A DNA stretch of 64,000 nt from Paratissierella segnis (GCF_014385195.1 NZ_JACRTG010000028.1:1-64000), one strand, 5' to 3'; shown: positions 24,556 through 34,326, counted from the stretch's first letter. The notes: generated by a model from the sequence alone, not told the origin. Numbers and translations are program-made.

Positions 24556-25056
24556 CTATCTTTTACCAAATCTAATCTTTGGCCCGGAGAATATCTTTTG
24601 AAATAACTTATATATAGCAATGGATACTATGCTGTTATAAACAATTTCAAAGGAAAACACACTTCTTACAGCGGTTGTAAAGTTTATATTCCTAGATAAA
24701 AAATATAAAAACAGCGAATAAAGTATATTATAGCAAACAGTTGCTACACTTGTAAAAAAAATCGGACTGATAATATTATCCCTTGCAAAAGTATCCTCCA
24801 CATAACCTATGCAAAATCCCGTAAAAAATAAAATGAAAGCATTGATTCCTATAACAGGGGAATACATAATGTCTTGAATCAATCCAAAAATAAGACCATA
24901 AAACCCGCCATAATATTTTCCTTTAGCCAAAGCAAAAATAACAACAATAATAAGAGCTGTATTTGGTACAACTCCAAAAATCTCAAAATAAGGTAAAATA
25001 GTACCTTGGAATATGAAATTAATTATCATTATTATAATAATTAGGAAATTTGTCAA
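24556..25056 (-). CDS. mreD: rod shape-determining protein MreD
   Basis: A 166-residue integral membrane protein with about five hydrophobic segments, of the MreD family (GIGFCIGYVEDTFARDN-like region, YGLIFGLIQDIMYSPVIG). It couples MreC and the elongation synthases. It lies between mreC (14 bp upstream) and the class B PBP (11 bp downstream). Sequence conservation in this family is low, and context carries much of the call. Confidence 0.9.
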   Translation of the reverse strand: MTNFLIIIIMIINFIFQGTILPYFEIFGVVPNTALIIVVIFALAKGKYYGGFYGLIFGLIQDIMYSPVIGINAFILFFTGFCIGYVEDTFARDNIISPIFFTSVATVCYNILYSLFLYFLSRNINFTTAVRSVFSFEIVYNSIVSIAIYKLFQKIFSGPKIRFGKR

Positions 25057-25070
25057 AACTATCCCTCACA

Positions 25071-25919
25071 TTAGTCTTTAATCACACATACTTTATATAG
25101 CTTTTTAAAATCAATGGCAGGCTCTATAATGACCTTTTTACTCAATTCCTCTTCATCAAGAATTACTTCACTTACTTCACCTATATATATATCTTTAATA
25201 AAAGTACCGCCTAAACCGGAAGTATATAGTTTGTCCCCTACTATGACATCGGCTTTATTATCGAATAAATAACCGTTTAAAATTCCTTCTATACTTCCTT
25301 CTATGCTTCCTGATAAAACTCCCCCATCTTGAGTTCTTATAACTTTAAAAGATATACTGTTCAATTCATCCACTATTGATATAATCTTTGCCCAATTATC
25401 ACCTACATCCGCTACTCTTCCTATGATACCTTCTTCCACGACGCCATGTTCGATTTCTATACCTTGGACTACAGTAGCACCTTTGGTGATTCCATCTTTC
25501 AATCCCTTGTCAATGTCAAATCTGTTATACCAGTTACTGGGCTCTTTACCTACAATATTGGCCATAACAAGATTATACTTAGTATTTTTTACAATTTCCG
25601 ACTCATTTTTCAAATAATCGGTTTTACCGATAATATTTGTAAGATCTCTGTTTTCCTTTTCCAATTCTGCCACTTTAATTTTTAATTCCTCATTTTCTTT
25701 TTTAATATTGGTTATATTGAAAATAGAATCAAAAAAGTTTTTTATACTTTTGGTCGCACTAAAACTAACCTTACTAATCGGCGTTAGAAGATTTCCTACT
25801 AAATTTTCTCCAACTGTTATGTTCATCCTGTCTTTACTTGTATTTCCAATTATTATAAGTAAAATTAAAGCAACCAAAGATATTATCATTCTATCTTTGT
25901 ATTTTTTAAAAAAATACAT
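25071..25919 (-). CDS. mreC: rod shape-determining protein MreC
   Basis: A 282-residue protein with an N-terminal membrane anchor (about 11-27) and a coiled coil (about 68-100, NIKKENEELKIKVAELEKEN). A periplasm-facing beta domain follows, with ANIVGKEPSNWYNRFDIDKG, typical of MreC. It organises the elongation complex. It lies 13 bp after mreB. Confidence 0.93.
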   Translation of the reverse strand: MYFFKKYKDRMIISLVALILLIIIGNTSKDRMNITVGENLVGNLLTPISKVSFSATKSIKNFFDSIFNITNIKKENEELKIKVAELEKENRDLTNIIGKTDYLKNESEIVKNTKYNLVMANIVGKEPSNWYNRFDIDKGLKDGITKGATVVQGIEIEHGVVEEGIIGRVADVGDNWAKIISIVDELNSISFKVIRTQDGGVLSGSIEGSIEGILNGYLFDNKADVIVGDKLYTSGLGGTFIKDIYIGEVSEVILDEEELSKKVIIEPAIDFKKLYKVCVIKD

Positions 25920-25932
25920 AGTTTATCACCAT

Positions 25933-26964
25933 TTAACCCATTCTTCTATATTGTGATAAAGTCTTTTTTAAAACATCTATACTGTTTAGAGCATCACCGG
26001 TACCCTTCGCAACACAATCTAACGGATCCTCAGCAATATGAACCGGCATCCCTGTTTCGTTCATTATCAATTGGTCTATGCCATCCAGCAAAGCGCCTCC
26101 GCCCGTTAGCATTATACCTAATTCCATGACGTCGGACGCAAGTTCCGGAGGAGTCTTTTCCAATGTTGATTTTATTGCATCTAAAATATTGAAAATAGGC
26201 TCTTTCATTGCATCATAAATTTCTGATGAAGATACCTCAATAGTTTTTGGCAATCCGGTTATTAAATCCCTTCCCGTAATGGACATTTTAGCTTCAGGTG
26301 TATTTTTATTTGCAGTACCAATTTGTATTTTGATTTCTTCAGCAGTTCGTTCACCTATCATCAAATTATATTCTTTTTTTATATAAGAAACGATGGATTC
26401 ATCTAATTCATCTCCGCCAATTCTAATGGACTGACTGGTGACAATACCTCCTAGAGATATAATTGCTACTTCCGTAGTCCCGCCGCCAATATCCACTACC
26501 ATGCTTCCCGTAGCCTCCTGCACAGGCAAACCTGCTCCTATTGCAGCAGCCATAGGTTCCTCAATTAAATATGCATCTCTAGCTCCGGCATGAATTGCTG
26601 CCTCTTCTACAGCTCTTTTTTCTACTTCAGTAACACCGCTGGGAACACAGATAACAACCCTCGGTTGAAGAAAAGAACGGTTAGAAGACGCCTTTTTTAT
26701 GAAATGTTTTAACATGCTTTGGGTTGTATCAAAATCAGCTATAACTCCATCTTTTAAAGGTCTGATAGCAACAATATTACCCGGTGTTCTTCCTATCATT
26801 TTTTTAGCTTCCTCACCCACTGCCAATACTTGATTTGTATTTGTTTGTATAGCAACGACAGAAGGTTCCCTCATTACGATGTCTTTACCTTTTATATATA
26901 CTAAGGTATTTGCAGTACCTAAATCAATTCCCATATCCTTGACAAAACTACTTAAAAAACTCAT
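25933..26964 (-). CDS. mreB: actin-like rod shape protein MreB
   Basis: A 343-residue bacterial actin that guides sidewall synthesis. It has phosphate 1 MGIDLGTANTLVYIKGK, VVDIGGGTTEVAIISLGG (phosphate 2) and the adenosine region MLTGGGALL. I chose the ATG at 26962-26964 (MSFLSSFVKD) because AAGGAG lies at normal distance; the frame extends seven codons upstream without a good site. radC is immediately upstream. Confidence 0.95.
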   Translation of the reverse strand: MSFLSSFVKDMGIDLGTANTLVYIKGKDIVMREPSVVAIQTNTNQVLAVGEEAKKMIGRTPGNIVAIRPLKDGVIADFDTTQSMLKHFIKKASSNRSFLQPRVVICVPSGVTEVEKRAVEEAAIHAGARDAYLIEEPMAAAIGAGLPVQEATGSMVVDIGGGTTEVAIISLGGIVTSQSIRIGGDELDESIVSYIKKEYNLMIGERTAEEIKIQIGTANKNTPEAKMSITGRDLITGLPKTIEVSSSEIYDAMKEPIFNILDAIKSTLEKTPPELASDVMELGIMLTGGGALLDGIDQLIMNETGMPVHIAEDPLDCVAKGTGDALNSIDVLKKTLSQYRRMG

Positions 26965-26985
26965 TAAAATTCTCCTTCCATGCAA

Positions 26986-27693
26986 TTAGATTAAGTTTAT
27001 TTCTTTAAAACTAAGATATTTATTATCTCCAATAATAATATGATCCAACACTTTAATCCCTATTAAATTTCCTGCATCAACTAATCTATTAGTAATATTG
27101 ATATCTTCATTACTAGGAGTAGTATCGCCACTGGGATGATTATGTATCAAGATTATTGAGTTGGCATTTCTTTTTATAGCAATTTTAAACACATCCCTCG
27201 GATGTACTATTGATGCATTTAACGTACCTACTGATACATTTTCAATAGTCAATATCTGATTTTTTGTATCCAGTACTGCGACTTTAAAATATTCTTTGTT
27301 TAGGTATCTCATTTCATCCATCATAAGATCAGCTAAAATATCCGGAGATGTAACCTTAATCTTGTCATGAGTACCAATTTTATTTATTCTTTTACCAATT
27401 TCAACAGCAGCTAATATTTGTGCAGCTTTGCAACTTCCAATTCCTTTTATCTGAGTTAGCTCTTGGATGGTGGTATCTGCTAAAAAAGCTATTCCTCTAT
27501 TATCCATATTTAGAATCCTCTGTGCTAAGTCAATTGCAGTATCCTCTTTGTGACCTGTCCTAATAAGTATTGCAATTAACTCTGCATTTGATAGTGACTG
27601 CGGACCATAACTATAAAGTTTCTCCCTCGGTCTCTCACTTAAAGGTAAATCTTTAATAGTGTAACCCTTTTCAACCACTTCTGTTTTTTTCAT
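26986..27693 (-). CDS. radC: RadC-family JAB-domain protein
   Basis: About 235 residues with an N-terminal helix-hairpin-helix-like region (LTQIKGIGSCKAAQILAAVEIG) and a C-terminal JAB1/MPN metalloprotease-like domain with the metal motif HNHPSGDTTPSNED. Despite its name the family has no firmly established role in repair. The ATG at 27691-27693 (MKKTEVVEKG) has AGGTG upstream and gives normal length. It lies between maf and mreB, the standard Firmicutes order. Confidence 0.92.
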   Translation of the reverse strand: MKKTEVVEKGYTIKDLPLSERPREKLYSYGPQSLSNAELIAILIRTGHKEDTAIDLAQRILNMDNRGIAFLADTTIQELTQIKGIGSCKAAQILAAVEIGKRINKIGTHDKIKVTSPDILADLMMDEMRYLNKEYFKVAVLDTKNQILTIENVSVGTLNASIVHPRDVFKIAIKRNANSIILIHNHPSGDTTPSNEDINITNRLVDAGNLIGIKVLDHIIIGDNKYLSFKEINLI

Positions 27694-27779
27694 TAGAGCA
27701 CCTACTTTTATAACGAGATTATAATGATGTTTTTGCTTTTTAACGGGGTACAATATATCAATTACATTTTTTCACCTCG

Positions 27780-28358
27780 TTATAATAAATGAGTATCGAA
27801 ATACTTGTCTAAATAAAAATCTATTTTTGTTAATGGTAAACCAACGACGTTAGAATAGCAACCATCAATTTTTTCCACCAATAGCTCTCCTAAGCCTTGA
27901 ATACCATATGCACCAGCCTTATCTAAAGGTTCTTTAGTCTTTATATAATTTAAAATTCTCTTAGAATCTAATTTTCTAAATTTAACTTTTGTTATTTCAT
28001 AATCTATAAATTTTAGGTTTTTGATATCTTGAATTAAAGCTATCCCAGTAATTACTTCATGAGTATTTCCACTTAGTAAAGTTAAAATCTCATATGCGTC
28101 TGATTCATCCTTAGGTTTCCCTAAAATAGAATCCTTATAAACCACTACAGTATCTGCTCCTATCACAATATCATCTTTATAACATTTGCTAATGTTCAAA
28201 GCTTTATTGAAAGCAAGAGACATAGTAATTTGAATCGGATTCTCATCCGGATTTTCTTTTTCATCATATCCGCTCTTTATTACAATGGGATTTAACCTAA
28301 ATCTCTCTAAAATTTCTTTTCTCCTAGGACTACCTGAGGCTAAAATTATTTTGTTCAT
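27780..28358 (-). CDS. maf: Maf-family nucleotide pyrophosphatase
   Basis: A 192-residue house-cleaning dTTP/UTP pyrophosphatase of the Maf family. The N-terminal ASGSPRRKEIL holds the substrate-binding SPRR, GADTVV is the central motif and KAGAYGIQGLG the C-terminal one. It lies 26 bp before radC with a Shine-Dalgarno GGAGG just before its own ATG. Maf is often linked to septum and rod-shape genes. Confidence 0.93.
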   Translation of the reverse strand: MNKIILASGSPRRKEILERFRLNPIVIKSGYDEKENPDENPIQITMSLAFNKALNISKCYKDDIVIGADTVVVYKDSILGKPKDESDAYEILTLLSGNTHEVITGIALIQDIKNLKFIDYEITKVKFRKLDSKRILNYIKTKEPLDKAGAYGIQGLGELLVEKIDGCYSNVVGLPLTKIDFYLDKYFDTHLL

Positions 28359-28368
28359 AAAAACCTCC

Positions 28369-28887
28369 TCATTTATAAAAGAGCATTTTGTAATTAGTTT
28401 TTAAATTTTTAACTATATAAATTGATGCTAGCCCTACAAAATATCCTGTAAACAAACTAACTAACATTAAAAACGGTAAATATGCATAAATCTTCAAATT
28501 ATGTAGCATAAAGCTTGCCACAGAAACTTGAGCCGTATTGTGTGCCAATGCTCCAAGAATACTAACACCTATTAAACTAAAAACATTGGACAAATATTTA
28601 TATGCTATAAACATTACAATACAGCTAAATATTGCTCCGGATATGCTATATATAAAACTGGAAACACTTCCTGTGATAAGCATTAGAAGCACACTTTTCA
28701 GCATAGAAACTATAATTCCGTCTTTAAATCCAAAAACAACCAATGTTACTAATATAACCATATTTGATAGGCCTAATTTAGCGCCCGGTATTGCAATGGG
28801 TAAAGGTATAGCTGACTCTAAAACGCTTAAAGCTAGTCCTATAGCTACTAACAAGGATATAAAAATCATTTTATTCAGTCTTTTCAT
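28369..28887 (-). CDS. Gx transporter family membrane protein
   Basis: A 172-residue hydrophobic protein with about five to six membrane segments. It contains PLPIAIPGAKLGLSNMVIL and ALAHNTAQ, matching the Gx_transp family, sometimes called heptaprenyl diphosphate synthase component I. It resembles the S-components of ECF-type vitamin transporters, so small-molecule uptake is plausible; the substrate is unknown. It lies 13 bp after the NusG-II gene, a pair common beside rnf genes in Clostridia. Confidence 0.8.
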   Translation of the reverse strand: MKRLNKMIFISLLVAIGLALSVLESAIPLPIAIPGAKLGLSNMVILVTLVVFGFKDGIIVSMLKSVLLMLITGSVSSFIYSISGAIFSCIVMFIAYKYLSNVFSLIGVSILGALAHNTAQVSVASFMLHNLKIYAYLPFLMLVSLFTGYFVGLASIYIVKNLKTNYKMLFYK

Positions 28888-28900
28888 GCCTTACCTCTTT

Positions 28901-29281
28901 CTAGTGATTCATAATGTCAATCTCTGTATCTTCTTCTAAGCCTTTTATTTCGATTACCATCTTGTTTGGTAAACAAACTATAGTTTCGCCAATTCTAGAA
29001 ATATATCCCTGTTTTACGTCGATCTTGTCGGGGCAATCCGCTTCAATAACCCTAACCTTCTCATCACCTATTTCAATTAAATTATATCCATATTCAGTTT
29101 TTAAAGGTATAGTAGTTCCTATGATTTTTTTGTCGAAAATTATCTTTTTTACCTCTTTTCCATTGACTTGAACGCTAACGTATTTACTATCATTTGAAAA
29201 AGCTTGTTTGTTTATATATCCCATGGATAAAAAGCTTAAGATTATAACAAATACAATCAATAATTTGTCGCCTTTGGTCAA
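28901..29281 (-). CDS. NusG domain II-containing secreted/membrane protein
   Basis: A 126-residue protein with an N-terminal membrane segment (about 7-23) and one extracytoplasmic domain of the NusG_II type (VSVQVNGKEVKKI, IEIGDEKVRVIEADCPDK, GYISRIGETIVCLPNKMVIEIKG). The pattern DCPDKxC-like with CLP near the end is typical of this family. Its function is unknown; it recurs next to Gx transporters and Rnf genes. It starts a transcription unit after the rnf terminator. Confidence 0.8.
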   Translation of the reverse strand: MTKGDKLLIVFVIILSFLSMGYINKQAFSNDSKYVSVQVNGKEVKKIIFDKKIIGTTIPLKTEYGYNLIEIGDEKVRVIEADCPDKIDVKQGYISRIGETIVCLPNKMVIEIKGLEEDTEIDIMNH

Positions 29282-29365
29282 TTAAATCATCCTTTAATTT
29301 GTCTCAAAATTTCTACATAATATAGTTTATCATTTACACAAGCGATTTACAAGACTTAACACATT

Positions 29366-29397
29366 AAAAAAAGGGCCTATAATAGGCTCTTTTTTTT
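29366..29397. terminator. terminator after rnf operon
   Basis: A hairpin centred on GCCTATAATAGGC (29375-29387), extended by flanking pairs, has A7 on the left (29366-29372) and T8 on the right (29390-29397). It lies at the rnfB stop and can stop minus-strand rnf transcription; the tracts would let it work in both directions. Confidence 0.8.
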
Positions 29398-30208
29398 AAC
29401 TAACTAAACTTTCTTTTTTTACTACATCAACTATCGTTTTAGTTGGACATTTTTCAACACATATCATACAATTAGTACATTTTTCATAATTTATCTTTGC
29501 AAGATTATTCTCAAAAGTGAAGGCATCTTCAGGACAATTTTTAACACAAATTTTACATCCTATACACCCTATAGAACATTTGCCTCTCACTTCTTTGCCT
29601 GTATCTTCACTCTTGCACATTACAACTGCGTGATTGTCATAAGGTACAAGGTCTATTATCTTCTTAGGACAAATTTCGATACATTTCATGCACGCTGTAC
29701 ATTTTTCTCTATCGATAACTGCTACTCCATTTATTATTTCAATGGCACCAAATTCGCAAACTTCTTTACATGTTCCACAGCCTAAACAACCATATGAACA
29801 TCCTTTTTGACCATCTGATAATGTAGCTGCTACTCTGCAATCATTAATTCCTTCATAAATATATTTGTCTTTAGCCTTATCACAGTCTCCTTGACATAGA
29901 ACCGCAGCAACACTTTTCTCAACGGAAACTGAATTCACTCCTAAAATTTCAGCAACATGGTCTGCTACTTTTTGCCCTCCTATAGAACAAGCATTGGCCG
30001 GAGCCTTCCCTTCAAAAAGGGCATTTGCAAGTCCTTGACACCCCGGATATCCGCAAGCGCCACAGTTAGCGCCCGGAAGAGCAGACAATAAGGCATCTAC
30101 CATTGGGTCCACTTCCACAGCAAATGCCTTGGAAGCAAAAGCTAACAATAATCCAAACAGCAATCCTAATCCTCCCAGAACTGCTATTGGAATTAAAATA
30201 TCTAACAT
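29396..30208 (-). CDS. rnfB: Rnf complex subunit RnfB, polyferredoxin
   Basis: A 270-residue electron-transfer subunit of the ferredoxin:NAD+ oxidoreductase. It has an N-terminal membrane segment, an Fe-S motif (ALPGANCGACGYPGCQGLANAL) and multiple 4Fe-4S ferredoxin motifs (CLGCGTCKEVC, CTACMKCIEICP, CIGCKICVKNCP, CTNCMICVEKCP). It accepts electrons from reduced ferredoxin. It is the last gene in the C-D-G-E-A-B order usual for clostridia. Confidence 0.95.
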   Translation of the reverse strand: MLDILIPIAVLGGLGLLFGLLLAFASKAFAVEVDPMVDALLSALPGANCGACGYPGCQGLANALFEGKAPANACSIGGQKVADHVAEILGVNSVSVEKSVAAVLCQGDCDKAKDKYIYEGINDCRVAATLSDGQKGCSYGCLGCGTCKEVCEFGAIEIINGVAVIDREKCTACMKCIEICPKKIIDLVPYDNHAVVMCKSEDTGKEVRGKCSIGCIGCKICVKNCPEDAFTFENNLAKINYEKCTNCMICVEKCPTKTIVDVVKKESLVS

Positions 30209-30220
30209 CGTCTATCCCCC

Positions 30221-30793
30221 CTAAATAAGTCCAGCAAAGCCTTGAAAGGCTATGGACATCAATCCGGCAGCAACCAACGCAATCGGAAAGCCTGTAAGTG
30301 CTTCTGGAATATCTGCAATTTCAAGTTTTTCTCTTATACCTGCCATAAGTACCAACGCCAAAAAGAATCCTAATGCCGCTCCTGCTGAATTTACAATTGT
30401 TTCAATTAAATTTAACCCTTCTTGAATATTTAAAATTGCAACTCCCAGAACTATGCAGTTTGTTGTAATCAACGGAAGATATACTCCCATTGCATTATAT
30501 AATGTAGGACTCATTTTCTTGATAAATAATTCAACAAATTGAACCAATGATGCGATTACTAATATAAAAACAATAGTTTGTAAATATCCCAGTCCCAGTA
30601 AATCCAAAATATATTTTTGAATAATATAGGTTATAATACCTGCTAAGGTTGTGACAAACGTTACAGCTATCCCCATACCTGTGGCTGTTTCCATCTTATT
30701 AGATACTCCTAGAAAAGGACATGTACCTAAAAATCTGGCAAATACAAAGTTATTTACAAATACTGTTGAAATTATTATTGTCAACAAATTCAT
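30221..30793 (-). CDS. rnfA: Rnf complex subunit RnfA
   Basis: A 190-residue integral membrane subunit with about six membrane helices. Diagnostic stretches are NNFVFARFLGTCPFLGVS and the internal symmetric NCIVLGVAILN. RnfA and RnfE form the ion-conducting and 2Fe-2S-bearing core, with conserved Cys in each half (Cys in GTCPFLG and TTNCIVLG). It lies 12 bp before rnfB. Confidence 0.95.
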   Translation of the reverse strand: MNLLTIIISTVFVNNFVFARFLGTCPFLGVSNKMETATGMGIAVTFVTTLAGIITYIIQKYILDLLGLGYLQTIVFILVIASLVQFVELFIKKMSPTLYNAMGVYLPLITTNCIVLGVAILNIQEGLNLIETIVNSAGAALGFFLALVLMAGIREKLEIADIPEALTGFPIALVAAGLMSIAFQGFAGLI

Positions 30794-30821
30794 TTAAATT
30801 TTTCCTCCTTTTCTAATCGTA

Positions 30822-31421
30822 TTAATCTGTAGCTTTTTTCTTACTAATTATCTTAAATAATGCTATAAATATTGCTAAAAGTATAAAAGCTCCCGGTGGC
30901 GCCACAAATACAGCTGCCGGTTTGAAGTTCTCTCCAAATAACGGAATTCCAAAGAATGTACCCGCACCTATCAGCTCTCTCACTATAGCAAGTATTGTAA
31001 TGGTTAAAGTATATCCTAAACCCATACCAAGCCCGTCAACTATTGATTCCAAAGGATTGTGCGTATATGCAAAAGACTCTGCTCTTGCCAATATAATACA
31101 GTTAACAACGATCAACGGTAAAAAGATACCTAAAGCTTGATATAAAGGTTGTAAAAAAGCCTTCATGAACATTTCCACCATAGTTACGAAAGTAGCCACA
31201 ACAACTATAAATATTGGAATACGAATCTTGTCCGGTGTAAACTTTCTTATAAGTGATACAACAAAATTAGAGCATACTAAAACGAAAATAACCGACAATC
31301 CCATTCCCAAACTATTTTTAGCATTATTACTTATTGCCAATACGGAACATAGTCCAACTAATTGTACTAGAACCGGATTTTCATTGAAAATACCATTTTT
31401 AAATATTTTAAATAAATTCAT
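30822..31421 (-). CDS. rnfE: Rnf complex subunit RnfE
   Basis: A 199-residue six-helix membrane subunit, paralogous to RnfA with inverted topology. Features include NPVLVQLVGLCSVLAISNNAKNSLGMG and FLPLIVVNCIILARAESFA, each with a conserved Cys, plus the late VRELIGAGTFFGIPL. It lies between rnfG and rnfA with normal spacing. Confidence 0.95.
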   Translation of the reverse strand: MNLFKIFKNGIFNENPVLVQLVGLCSVLAISNNAKNSLGMGLSVIFVLVCSNFVVSLIRKFTPDKIRIPIFIVVVATFVTMVEMFMKAFLQPLYQALGIFLPLIVVNCIILARAESFAYTHNPLESIVDGLGMGLGYTLTITILAIVRELIGAGTFFGIPLFGENFKPAAVFVAPPGAFILLAIFIALFKIISKKKATD

Positions 31422-31437
31422 GATTACACCTCCATTC

Positions 31438-32013
31438 CTAGTTTAGAAAATTATCAACAAATGCTTCTCTAGCGCCATTGATACCTGCTAGAACGCCTTT
31501 TGTTGATACAGTAGCACCTGATATAAGTAAGACTTCATTGTCAGCGGATGGCGCCTCTGAAGGAACTAATTCATTTGCACTGTTCTTTCCGGTAAATGAG
31601 CCTCTAAATGGTTCTTCTTCAATCTTCCCACCTAGGTTTGGAGTCTCTCCATGTTCAACTACTTTAATTCCAGCTATTGTTCCATCCATGTTAAACCCTG
31701 AAACCGCTACTATATCTCCGCCATATCCATTAGATACTGTTTTAAAAGCATACCCAATGATTTCTTCACCTTTTTTAACTTCATATATTTCTTTTATAAA
31801 GCTGTTGTTTGACATTATATCAGCTAATAAAGCTTCATCAACAGCAACCATATCATCTGCTTCAGGAAAAAATTCTCCAAAAGCACCCATGCTGCCTTCT
31901 TTTTCAATCTCAGCTATAATTGGGGCTGTTATGCTGTTGGATACGGCTAATACTCCTCCGGAAATTGCACATACCAACAACAACACTAATCCCAATTTTA
32001 AAGTTTCATTCAT
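31438..32013 (-). CDS. rnfG: Rnf complex subunit RnfG, FMN-binding
   Basis: A 191-residue protein with one N-terminal membrane helix (about 5-25) and an extracytoplasmic flavin domain. The covalent FMN site is the Thr of SGATVST near residue 165 (S/T-GAT-x-S/T). The EHGETPNLGGKI segment is typical. It directly adjoins rnfD. Confidence 0.95.
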   Translation of the reverse strand: MNETLKLGLVLLLVCAISGGVLAVSNSITAPIIAEIEKEGSMGAFGEFFPEADDMVAVDEALLADIMSNNSFIKEIYEVKKGEEIIGYAFKTVSNGYGGDIVAVSGFNMDGTIAGIKVVEHGETPNLGGKIEEEPFRGSFTGKNSANELVPSEAPSADNEVLLISGATVSTKGVLAGINGAREAFVDNFLN

Positions 32014-32979
32014 CTATTTTACCTCCCCAAACACTTTAGGTTGAGTCCATCTTTCGATTAAAGGAGCAAAAACATTCATAATAAGGATAGAATATGAAAC
32101 TCCTTCAGGCATTGAACCCTTAACCCTTATTAATGCAGTTAAAAGACCGCAACCTACAGCAAAAATTATTCTACCTATTGGCGTTACCGGGGTTGTCGCA
32201 TAATCAGTGGCCATAAAGAAAGCGCCAAGAATCAATCCTCCGCCCAATACATGATATAAAATACTGTTTGCATCTACACCAAAGATTGCCAGCATAACAC
32301 AAGTACTTGCAATGTATATAACAGGGATTTTCCAATCTATAACTTTTCTTACTATAAGATAAACGGCTCCTATCAAAAGCAATATCGCTGAAGTTTCACC
32401 AAGTACTCCACCTATATCACCAATTAACATTCTTTGTATTGATGGTAAAGATCCGCCTCCTGTCTTTAATACTGTTAATGGAGTTGCAGAACTAATTCCA
32501 TCCGGATTTATATAATTAGTCATAATACCGGGCCACGATGCTACCAAAGCAGCTCTAGCTCCCAATGCCGGGTTCATAAAATTGTGTCCAATGCCACCGA
32601 AGAATTCTTTAACGATTATGATTGCAAAACCGGCACCAAATACCGCTATCCACCATGGTGCATTTGCAGGTAAATTAAAGGCAATTAAAATACCCGTTAC
32701 AACTGCACTTAAGTCTCTCACCTTAATATCCTTTTTAAATAATTTTTGAATACCTGCCTCAAATGCTACAGCAGAAATAATTGATACCAATAATAATTTT
32801 AAAGCGTTAAATTTAAAGAAGTAAATACTGCCAATCATCGCAGGTGTCAAGGCAATAATTACATCCAACATAATCCTACTAACTGATTCATTTGATCTTA
32901 AATGAGGTGTTTGCGATACAAGCAACTTGTCATCTAAAACAATTGTACCAGAATTAGGATCAATACTTCTTCCTTCCAT
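32014..32979 (-). CDS. rnfD: Rnf complex subunit RnfD
   Basis: A 321-residue membrane subunit with about eight to ten helices, related to NqrB. SSATPL near residue 155-165 is the covalent FMN-Thr site. GGIGHNFMNPALGARAAL and YATTPVTPIGR are conserved. It joins rnfG without a gap and follows rnfC after 18 bp. The complex pumps Na+ or H+ while passing electrons from ferredoxin to NAD+. Confidence 0.95.
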   Translation of the reverse strand: MEGRSIDPNSGTIVLDDKLLVSQTPHLRSNESVSRIMLDVIIALTPAMIGSIYFFKFNALKLLLVSIISAVAFEAGIQKLFKKDIKVRDLSAVVTGILIAFNLPANAPWWIAVFGAGFAIIIVKEFFGGIGHNFMNPALGARAALVASWPGIMTNYINPDGISSATPLTVLKTGGGSLPSIQRMLIGDIGGVLGETSAILLLIGAVYLIVRKVIDWKIPVIYIASTCVMLAIFGVDANSILYHVLGGGLILGAFFMATDYATTPVTPIGRIIFAVGCGLLTALIRVKGSMPEGVSYSILIMNVFAPLIERWTQPKVFGEVK

Positions 32980-32997
32980 TTAAATTTCCTCCTAACA

Positions 32998-34326
32998 TTA
33001 TGATTTTTTTCTTCTGGATTTAATTTCATGTTTAGCATGTTTAATCGATTCAGTCAATGGTCTTTTTGCAGGGCACACATATGAACATGCACCGCATTCT
33101 ATACAAGCAGTTGCATTATACTTTTCAGCTTCATCGAAATTATTTTTCAAAGAGTAGGCACTAATAAACAAAGGCTGCAGTCCTACTGAACAAACTTCAA
33201 GGCATTTCCCGCACCTGATGCATTCGGAAATAGGCTGAGGTTTAGACTCCTCATCTGTAAGCACTATTATACCACTGGTACATTTAGTTACAGGCGTATC
33301 GAGAGTAAATTGTGCTGTACCCGTCATCGGACCTCCGGCTATAATCTTTCCAGGTTTACCATTGAATCCACCACATTGTTCTATCAGATCTCCTATGGTT
33401 GTCCCCACTTTTACCAATAAGTTCTTAGGCTCTTTGATGCCACTTCCTGTAACGGTCACAACTCTTTCATATAAAGGCTTGCCTTCCAATATGGCTTCTG
33501 CTATTGCGTACGCGGTTGCAACATTATTTACCACAACACCGACATCTTTGCAGCGTCCGCCTTGAGGTACTGTTTTCCCTGTAATAGCATATACCATTCG
33601 ATAAGAATCCCCTTGAGGAAATTTTGTTTTTAAATTTGCTAGTTTAATATTGCTTCCCTCGGGTATAACTTTACTGAAAGCATTTATGGCATCCATTTTA
33701 TTATTTTCTATACCTATAAAACCATTTTTAGATTCCGTATATTTCATTAATACTTTAAGACCATATATGATTTTTTCGCTTCCTTCCAGCATCAATCTAT
33801 GGTCACACGTTAGATATGGTTCGCATTCAGCTCCATTTAGTATTACCTCATCTACTTTTTTTTCATCAGATTTGACTATTTTTGCATGACAAGGAAATGC
33901 TGCTCCACCAAGTCCAACAATTCCGGCTTCCCTGATGATGTCAAAAATCTCTTCAGAAGTCAATGAATCTAAATCACCTTTAGGTTTCACTGATTCGAAA
34001 AGTTCGTTTTGACCATCGGATTCAATAACTATACATTCGGATTTCTTCCCGGTTGGTATATACATTGTTGTTATGCTTTTAACAACTCCTGACACACTTG
34101 AATGAACTGGTGCGGATACAAAAGCCTTTGAATCCCCAATCTTTTGACCAACTTTCACTTGGTCACCAACTTTTACTAAAGATTCACAAGGAGCTCCTAC
34201 ATTTTGATGCAATGGAATAAATACCATTTTCGGATCATTTGCCCTCTCAATGGCCTTATCCTTTGTCAACTCCTTATGATCTGGAATATGAATACCTCCC
34301 TTAAACGTGAGATTATCAAGTCTCAT
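32998..34326 (-). CDS. rnfC: Rnf complex subunit RnfC, NADH-binding
   Basis: A 442-residue peripheral subunit. It contains an N-terminal barrel-sandwich region, a nucleotide/FMN-binding core with GLGGAAFPCHAK and EPYLTCDHRLM, an SLBB domain (VKVGTTIGDLIEQCGG) and two 4Fe-4S motifs near the end (CIRCGKCLEVC and CIECGACSYVC). It is the first gene of rnfCDGEAB. It has no long N- or C-terminal extension, unlike some proteobacterial RnfC. Confidence 0.95.
   Translation of the reverse strand: MRLDNLTFKGGIHIPDHKELTKDKAIERANDPKMVFIPLHQNVGAPCESLVKVGDQVKVGQKIGDSKAFVSAPVHSSVSGVVKSITTMYIPTGKKSECIVIESDGQNELFESVKPKGDLDSLTSEEIFDIIREAGIVGLGGAAFPCHAKIVKSDEKKVDEVILNGAECEPYLTCDHRLMLEGSEKIIYGLKVLMKYTESKNGFIGIENNKMDAINAFSKVIPEGSNIKLANLKTKFPQGDSYRMVYAITGKTVPQGGRCKDVGVVVNNVATAYAIAEAILEGKPLYERVVTVTGSGIKEPKNLLVKVGTTIGDLIEQCGGFNGKPGKIIAGGPMTGTAQFTLDTPVTKCTSGIIVLTDEESKPQPISECIRCGKCLEVCSVGLQPLFISAYSLKNNFDEAEKYNATACIECGACSYVCPAKRPLTESIKHAKHEIKSRRKKS

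Noticed and set aside
18631..29342. Shared 12-mer ATTTACACAAGC upstream of the TIGR03960 gene and the NusG-II gene as a common operator
   Set aside because: Only two copies, no symmetry, and it partly overlaps promoter-like elements; chance or promoter similarity is enough to explain it.
31478..32044. 188-codon plus-strand frame over rnfG
   Set aside because: Antisense of a clear RnfG with its FMN motif; composition is an antisense artefact.
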